The translations under genes and the position numbers were made by a program. Positions 63,381 to 64,000 of a DNA stretch of 64,000 nt are shown piece by piece. The stretch is from Echinometra lucunter (lineage: Eukaryota > Echinodermata > Echinoidea > Camarodonta > Echinometridae). Each line of letters starts with the position of its first letter. Position 1 is the first letter of the stretch. The stretch lies in NCBI GenBank assembly GCA_029962745.1, contig CM057165.1, forward strand, positions 1,588,256 through 1,652,255, read 5' to 3'. The notes beneath the pieces were generated by a model. That model searched no databases. It was not told the origin of the DNA and worked only from the letters and a program-made list of their open reading frames with translations.

Positions 63381-64000
63381 ATGCGAAGTAAAAAAAAAAA
63401 AAAGGCCATCGATTTGGACAGTTGAAGGAACGTATTAACTGCACGTTACTCATCCTCACTTTCTTCTGACTTTTTTTCTTTCCAGTCTCTCTTTCTATCT
63501 CTCTCTCTTTATCCATCTTCTATTTCTCTTTGTCTTTTAATTCAATTTATTTATTTATATATCTTATTTATTCATTTATTCATTCATTTATTTATTCATT
63601 CATTTATTTTTGCCTTTCGACAAAGGAAGGCGGCACTCAGCCCCTGAAAGGTTTGCCGCTGAGCAGGACGGTATCAGTATCAGGAATATCGGCGCTTAGA
63701 AATGACTGGACAGTACGTATGCCAGTTAACATGATCAATCCCAAATTGATATAACGAATAACTTAAAGACACTCGGTCGTGGGCTTTCATGGGGAGTGGA
63801 TCATAATTTGCTGACACCAGACTTCATGAAAAGCACTGGAAATACCTGTAATAGTCTCGGAGCTCTATCTCTGGGCTACAACCAAGCTGCCTCACTCTAG
63901 ACATTCTTCGGCCTGCTTCAGGCATTGTAGGGCCAGGGAAAGTGAGATAATGACTTCACCATACAACTCAATTCCACTCTAGGTGATGAACAACTCCTGT

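Larger units (their letters stand above)
60640..64000 (+). repeat. tandem-duplicated sulfotransferase segment, copy 2
   Basis: Matches 48060-48273 and then 49940-53300 in order, without the foldback element. The window ends at gatgaacaactcctgt, equal to 53285-53300, so coding exon 2 should start roughly 130 bases beyond the end. Confidence 0.9.

Overview
The window looks like nuclear DNA of a marine invertebrate deuterostome, most likely an echinoid (sea urchin). The genes have short exons with clean GT-AG introns and sit in AT-rich, repeat-dense DNA. That DNA carries several tRNA-derived SINE families, hairpin MITEs, foldback elements, CR1/L2-like LINE remnants and many microsatellites and C/G homopolymers. 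The species call is inference. There is no bacterial-style gene packing and no CRISPR.

Six loci can be supported. (1) 4.4-6.8 kb (+): an SLC35G1-like EamA transporter, one coding exon behind a 5' UTR intron, interrupted by a single in-frame TGA. (2) 12.3-16.0 kb (+): an unrecognised small secreted protein with a clear TATA box, signal-peptide exon and polyadenylation signal. (3) 18.5-28.2 kb (+): a complete ten-exon (6-4) photolyase/animal cryptochrome of 522 codons, with all splice phases closing. (4) 33.9-40.3 kb (-): a complete six-exon phytanoyl-CoA dioxygenase-family Fe(II)/2-oxoglutarate oxygenase of 306 codons, convergent with the photolyase. (5) 50.9-57.0 kb (+): a complete six-coding-exon cytosolic sulfotransferase of 303 codons with a 5' UTR exon. 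(6) 61.9 kb to the window end (+): a tandem paralogue of (5), of which only the 5' UTR exon, coding exon 1 and most of intron 1 are inside the window.

Region by region. 1-4.4 kb holds SINEs and a LINE 3' fragment interrupted by a hairpin MITE. 6.8-12.3 kb is gene-poor, with microsatellites and two copies of a palindrome-rich GTGCAA MITE. 16-18.5 kb is a cluster of CAGTGGCGTA/poly-G repeats with a 29-base C run. The photolyase introns carry a DR1-bearing tandem repeat, SINEs, two copies of an AAAGGCATTGGCTAAC-ended element, and three decayed copies of exon 5 upstream of the real exon 5. 28.8-33.8 kb has a hAT-like element with a perfect 8-bp target duplication nested in another MITE, and an AT-rich tandem array. 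The large intron 1 of the oxygenase carries two hairpin elements. 41-50 kb is the most structured part: a 148-bp near-perfect palindrome, a nested-inverted-repeat MITE, a 3.1-kb foldback whose arms are tandem arrays, and a 1.67-kb foldback whose empty site survives in the sulfotransferase duplicate. 57.9-60.6 kb separates the two sulfotransferases and holds an internally deleted LINE, a hairpin element and one half of a Tc1-type IR/DR element.

The genes do not form a pathway. The connected story is a local sulfotransferase tandem duplication that was repeatedly invaded by inverted-repeat elements, and the paralogous segments allow insertions to be dated relative to the duplication. All coordinates were read by eye; no search or alignment was run.
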